From the NCBI GenBank assembly GCA_903820565.1, contig CAIJHZ010000078.1, forward strand, positions 1 to 7,940: a stretch of DNA of 7,940 bases, written 5' to 3'. Made by a program: the position numbers and the translations under genes. Shown here one piece after another: positions 6,078 to 7,940 of the stretch (the stretch's first letter is position 1; every line of letters starts with the position of its first letter). A model generated the notes under the pieces. It worked only from the letters and a program-made list of their open reading frames with translations. It ran no database searches and was not told where the DNA came from. This DNA comes from an uncultured Actinomycetes bacterium (lineage in GTDB: Bacteria > Actinomycetota > Actinomycetes > Nanopelagicales > Nanopelagicaceae).

Positions 6078-6752
6078 ATGTTCACAAAGAAAAATAAAGA
6101 AAAGAAGATCAAGACTCCTCGCTTTCAAACTTTTCGTGATGCCTACAAGGTCACCACGCAAGTTAAGCCTTGGATTCCATTTGTTCTAATCGCTATTTTT
6201 ATTGTTACATGGGCTATCGGAATCGGTGTTGGTGGGGCTTTTGGTAATCCTTATTACGCTGGTTTTGTTTCTCTGCCTCTTGCAGCACTTTTGACTCTTT
6301 TCTTTTTCACTAGGCAGGCAGGAAATGCTGCTTACTCTGCAATTGATGGACAGATTGGCGCTGGCGCAAGCGTGCTAATGGCAATTCGAAAAGGGTGGAC
6401 TACAACGCCAGCTGTCGCGGTAGCTCGAAATCAAGACATGGTTCATCGCAGTGTTGGTCGCGCTGGCATTGTGTTAACTGGCGAAGGTTCGCAATCAGTT
6501 CGACAGATGATGTCCGATGAAAAGAAAAAAGCAGAGCGTTTCGCACCTGGCGTTCCTGTCATTGAAATTCTTGTAGGCAAGGAAGATGGACGGGTACCAA
6601 TTCAAAAATTACAACGTCACATGCGTCGACTTCCTAAGAAATTAACGGCTCATCAAATGCGCGAAGTGCGAGCACGCCTAAAGGCTGTTGGTGGAATGTC
6701 TATGCCAATTCCTAAGGGGCCAATGCCAACGAGAGCACCAAAAAGCCGTTAG
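6078..6752 (+). CDS. DUF4191 family integral membrane protein
   Basis: This is a protein of unknown function found in Actinobacteria, very often directly downstream of lipA (Rv2219 in M. tuberculosis). Of its 224 residues, the N-terminus is strongly basic (KKNKEKKIK, 4-12). Two hydrophobic helices follow (about 32-52 and 60-78), then a cytoplasmic-looking domain. That domain contains the family blocks VARNQDMVHRSVGRAGIVLTGEG (115-137), SDEKKKAERFAPGVPV (146-161), GKEDGRVPIQKLQRHMRRLPKKLT (167-190) and a basic Pro-rich tail. The gene starts 5 nt after the acyltransferase stop. No clear SD is present, so translation probably depends on coupling. Its conserved position suggests a link to lipoylation or envelope lipid metabolism, but this is inference. 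The 3' end lies 3 nt from the end of the convergent RDD gene. Confidence 0.9.
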   Translation: MFTKKNKEKKIKTPRFQTFRDAYKVTTQVKPWIPFVLIAIFIVTWAIGIGVGGAFGNPYYAGFVSLPLAALLTLFFFTRQAGNAAYSAIDGQIGAGASVLMAIRKGWTTTPAVAVARNQDMVHRSVGRAGIVLTGEGSQSVRQMMSDEKKKAERFAPGVPVIEILVGKEDGRVPIQKLQRHMRRLPKKLTAHQMREVRARLKAVGGMSMPIPKGPMPTRAPKSR

Positions 6753-6755
6753 TTT

Positions 6756-7139
6756 CTAAGCAGACCTTTTGCTTCTTGTTAATACAGAACCACTTAATCG
6801 CTCATGAATTCCTCTGCCATTTTCATCAAAGGTAATTGCAAAAATAACTGTGACCAACAGTGCTGATCGGATAAGTGCCTGCAGCGGCGAAATTGCTCCA
6901 CCATCTACAAAGCGAACAATTCGAATCCCGAAGATTCTGTGACCGAGGCTGGCACCTTGCAGCGCTGAGAAAATTGCTACCTCGGCAAAAAACAGCGCTA
7001 AAACTGTGAATGATCGATTCGGGGCCATAGCTCCCAAACCTCCGGCTGAGGCTGCAACGATGAAGTAGCAGGCTAACCAGTCCACCATTAAGGCTGCCAA
7101 ACGGCGACCTAGGCTCACGCGCACATATTGAAAGCTCAT
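6756..7139 (-). CDS. RDD family membrane protein
   Basis: This is a small integral membrane protein of 127 residues with about three helices (14-34, 42-61, 84-104). The family signature is present: the Arg pair and Asp in GRRLAALMVDW (R12, R13, D20), the central SLGHRIFGIRIVRFVDGG (64-80) and the C-terminal DENGRGIHERLSGSVL (105-120). RDD proteins are poorly characterised; some members have been linked to transport, but nothing here defines a substrate. The position between the DUF4191 gene and glnA is conserved in Actinobacteria (Rv2219A). Here the gene is transcribed away from glnA and ends 3 nt from the DUF4191 stop. The ATG at 7139 has no SD, but a -10-like TATCCT lies 6 nt upstream, so a leaderless mRNA is likely. 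Confidence 0.92.
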   Translation of the reverse strand: MSFQYVRVSLGRRLAALMVDWLACYFIVAASAGGLGAMAPNRSFTVLALFFAEVAIFSALQGASLGHRIFGIRIVRFVDGGAISPLQALIRSALLVTVIFAITFDENGRGIHERLSGSVLTRSKRSA

Positions 7140-7145
7140 GTGGCA

Positions 7146-7151
7146 AGGATA
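7146..7151 (-). promoter_or_regulatory. Predicted leaderless -10 element of the RDD gene
   Basis: Read on the minus strand, TATCCT (TANNNT type) is followed by exactly 6 nt and then the ATG at 7139. The spacing equals that seen at lipB. No convincing -35 is visible, and no ribosome binding site is present. Confidence 0.5.
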
Positions 7152-7170
7152 ACTGGGTAGCGGCCAAGAC

Positions 7171-7208
7171 GTAACATGGATTTAACAAGCGGGTTATGTC
7201 ATTTTCAC
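7171..7208 (+). promoter_or_regulatory. Candidate GlnR-like box array upstream of glnA
   Basis: Four 5-bp elements recur with an 11-bp period, each separated by 6 nt: GTAAC (7171-7175), TTAAC (7182-7186), GTTAT (7193-7197) and TTCAC (7204-7208). The layout matches the actinobacterial GlnR pattern of alternating a and b half sites, GTNAC-N6-GNAAC, repeated twice. The first pair matches 7 of 8 specified positions and the second 5 of 8. GlnR controls glnA in Streptomyces and relatives. Whether this organism encodes GlnR cannot be seen here, so the assignment is tentative. Confidence 0.4.
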
Positions 7209-7224
7209 TCTATGGACCTAGGGT
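7196..7224 (+). promoter_or_regulatory. Predicted glnA promoter
   Basis: A -35-like ATGTCA (7196-7201, 4 of 6) and a -10-like TAGGGT (7219-7224) are 17 nt apart. Transcription would start near 7231 and give a leader of about 64 nt. The -35 overlaps the third element of the candidate GlnR-like array, a position where a bound regulator could control initiation. Confidence 0.4.
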
Positions 7225-7285
7225 TCAACTACTCAAAGCGCACAAGGCTCAATGGTGAGAGATTTAGCGCATCACATGTGAAATT

Positions 7286-7290
7286 GGGAG
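7286..7290 (+). promoter_or_regulatory. Shine-Dalgarno site of glnA
   Basis: GGGAG lies 4 nt before the ATG at 7295. Unlike the lipB and RDD genes, glnA therefore has a leader and a normal ribosome binding site. A perfect 10-bp palindrome, TCACATGTGA (7272-7281), sits just upstream. Confidence 0.7.
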
Positions 7291-7294
7291 AAGC

Positions 7295-7940
7295 ATGTTT
7301 AAGAACGCCGCAGAAATTTTTGCCTTTATTAAAAAAGAGGATGTCAAACTCGTTGATGTTCGCTTTACAGATTTGCCTGGTATCCAGCATCACTTCAATG
7401 TTCCTGTTGAATCATTTGACGAAGCAGTATTTACCGATGGCCTAATGTTTGATGGTTCATCGATTCGTGGATTCCAATCAATCAACGAATCAGATATGAA
7501 GTTGTTACCGGTCCCAGAGTCTGCATTTATCGATCCATATCGCAAAGAAAAGACTCTTGTCATAATCTTCTCTGTACATAATCCTGTAGACAACACTCCT
7601 TACAGCCGTGATCCTCGCGGAGTTGTCGCAAAGGCAGTTGAGTACATGCGCTCACTTGGATTTGCTGATACAGCATTCTTCGCACCAGAAGCAGAGTTCT
7701 ATGTTTTCGATAGCGTACGTTTTAAGACAGGAATTAACTCAGCTGTTCATGAGATCGAATCATATGAAGGCGCCTGGAACACTGGCGTTGAATACGATGC
7801 CGATGGAACTCCTAACCGTGGATACCGCACACGAGTAAAGGGCGGATACTTCCCTGTATCTCCAACAGATCAATTTGCAGATCTGCGCGATGAAATGGTT
7901 ATGCAACTTGGCAAGGTAGGACTTCTTGTTGAGCGCTCAC
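7295..7940 (+). CDS. glnA: Glutamine synthetase type I, N-terminal part (cut by the window end)
   Basis: Glutamine synthetase makes glutamine from glutamate, ammonia and ATP, the central step of nitrogen assimilation; GSI forms cytoplasmic dodecamers. The frame from ATG 7295 stays open to the window end (215 codons of roughly 470 expected). It shows the N-terminal beta-grasp segment VDVRFTDLPGIQHHFNVP (20-37) and the signature DGSSIRGF (53-60). It also has FIDPYRKEKTLVIIFSV (78-94), the metal-ligand segment APEAEFYVFD (130-139, E132 and E134), and KGGYFPVSPTDQ (182-193). The last is typical of prokaryotic GSI. The adenylylation site and most of the active site are beyond the window. The start is supported by GGGAG 4 nt upstream and by alignment of the very N-terminus with the family (phenylalanine and lysine after Met). 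Confidence 0.97.
   Translation, partial: MFKNAAEIFAFIKKEDVKLVDVRFTDLPGIQHHFNVPVESFDEAVFTDGLMFDGSSIRGFQSINESDMKLLPVPESAFIDPYRKEKTLVIIFSVHNPVDNTPYSRDPRGVVAKAVEYMRSLGFADTAFFAPEAEFYVFDSVRFKTGINSAVHEIESYEGAWNTGVEYDADGTPNRGYRTRVKGGYFPVSPTDQFADLRDEMVMQLGKVGLLVERS

Noticed and set aside
6758..6774. Possible terminator hairpin between the DUF4191 and RDD genes (AAGCAGA against TTTGCTT, 3-nt loop, one G-U pair)
   Set aside because: The stem is only 7 bp, AT-rich, lacks a proper following T-run and lies inside the RDD coding end; too weak to call.
7176..7445. Plus-strand 89-codon frame beginning in the RDD-glnA spacer
   Set aside because: It reads through the promoter region and glnA out of frame; glnA in the other frame has unmistakable family sequence from 7295 onward.
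1..7940. tRNA/rRNA genes, CRISPR arrays, insertion sequences, attachment sites, or a multi-gene defence or biosynthetic system
   Set aside because: No cloverleaf, spaced direct repeats, transposase or terminal inverted repeats were found by reading; nearly all sequence is accounted for by housekeeping genes.

Overview
The window is a gene-dense chromosomal segment of an actinobacterium. The gene order sucB/dlaT-type E2, TIGR01777 epimerase, lipB, lipA, DUF4191, RDD, glnA is the same lipoate/glutamine-synthetase neighbourhood known from Mycobacterium tuberculosis (Rv2215 to Rv2220), and the E2 has the actinobacterial two-lipoyl architecture. Base composition looks moderate (by eye mid-40s % GC, not counted), intergenic spaces are tiny, several genes overlap, and TGA is an ordinary stop. 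Together this suggests a streamlined low-GC actinobacterium such as the freshwater acI/Nanopelagicales group; that placement is inference.

Layout. 17-1678: E2 acyltransferase with tandem lipoyl domains. 1686-2576: TIGR01777-type SDR, 7 nt behind it. 2562-3719 (minus): FAD-dependent amine-oxidase-type oxidoreductase, tail-to-tail with the SDR and sharing 15 bp. 3720-3795: a 76-bp divergent spacer with a probable lipB promoter. 3796-6752: a tightly packed plus-strand operon of lipB, lipA, a PlsC-type acyltransferase and a DUF4191 membrane protein, with overlaps of 4 and 8 nt and a 5-nt gap. 6756-7139 (minus): small RDD membrane protein. 7140-7294: divergent control region with a leaderless-type RDD promoter, a candidate GlnR-like direct-repeat array and a glnA promoter. 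7295 to the window end: the first 215 codons of type I glutamine synthetase, cut by the window edge.

How the genes work together. LipB moves an octanoyl group from acyl-ACP to a lipoyl-domain lysine and LipA inserts two sulfurs to make lipoamide; the E2 encoded just upstream has two such lysines (K43 and K169). The modifying enzymes and a main substrate are therefore neighbours. The PlsC homologue is in the same transcript and also belongs to acyl metabolism, although no direct link to lipoylation is shown. The RDD/glnA end is a separate regulatory unit connected with nitrogen assimilation.

Compared with the mycobacterial arrangement, two genes are additional: the antisense FAD oxidoreductase between the SDR and lipB, and the acyltransferase between lipA and DUF4191. 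No mobile element, CRISPR array, tRNA or rRNA is visible, and no gene-free stretch reaches 300 bases. I do not see a new multi-gene system; the most interesting material is regulatory: the four-part repeat upstream of glnA, two -10-like hexamers each 6 nt from a start codon, and a dyad over the lipB promoter.
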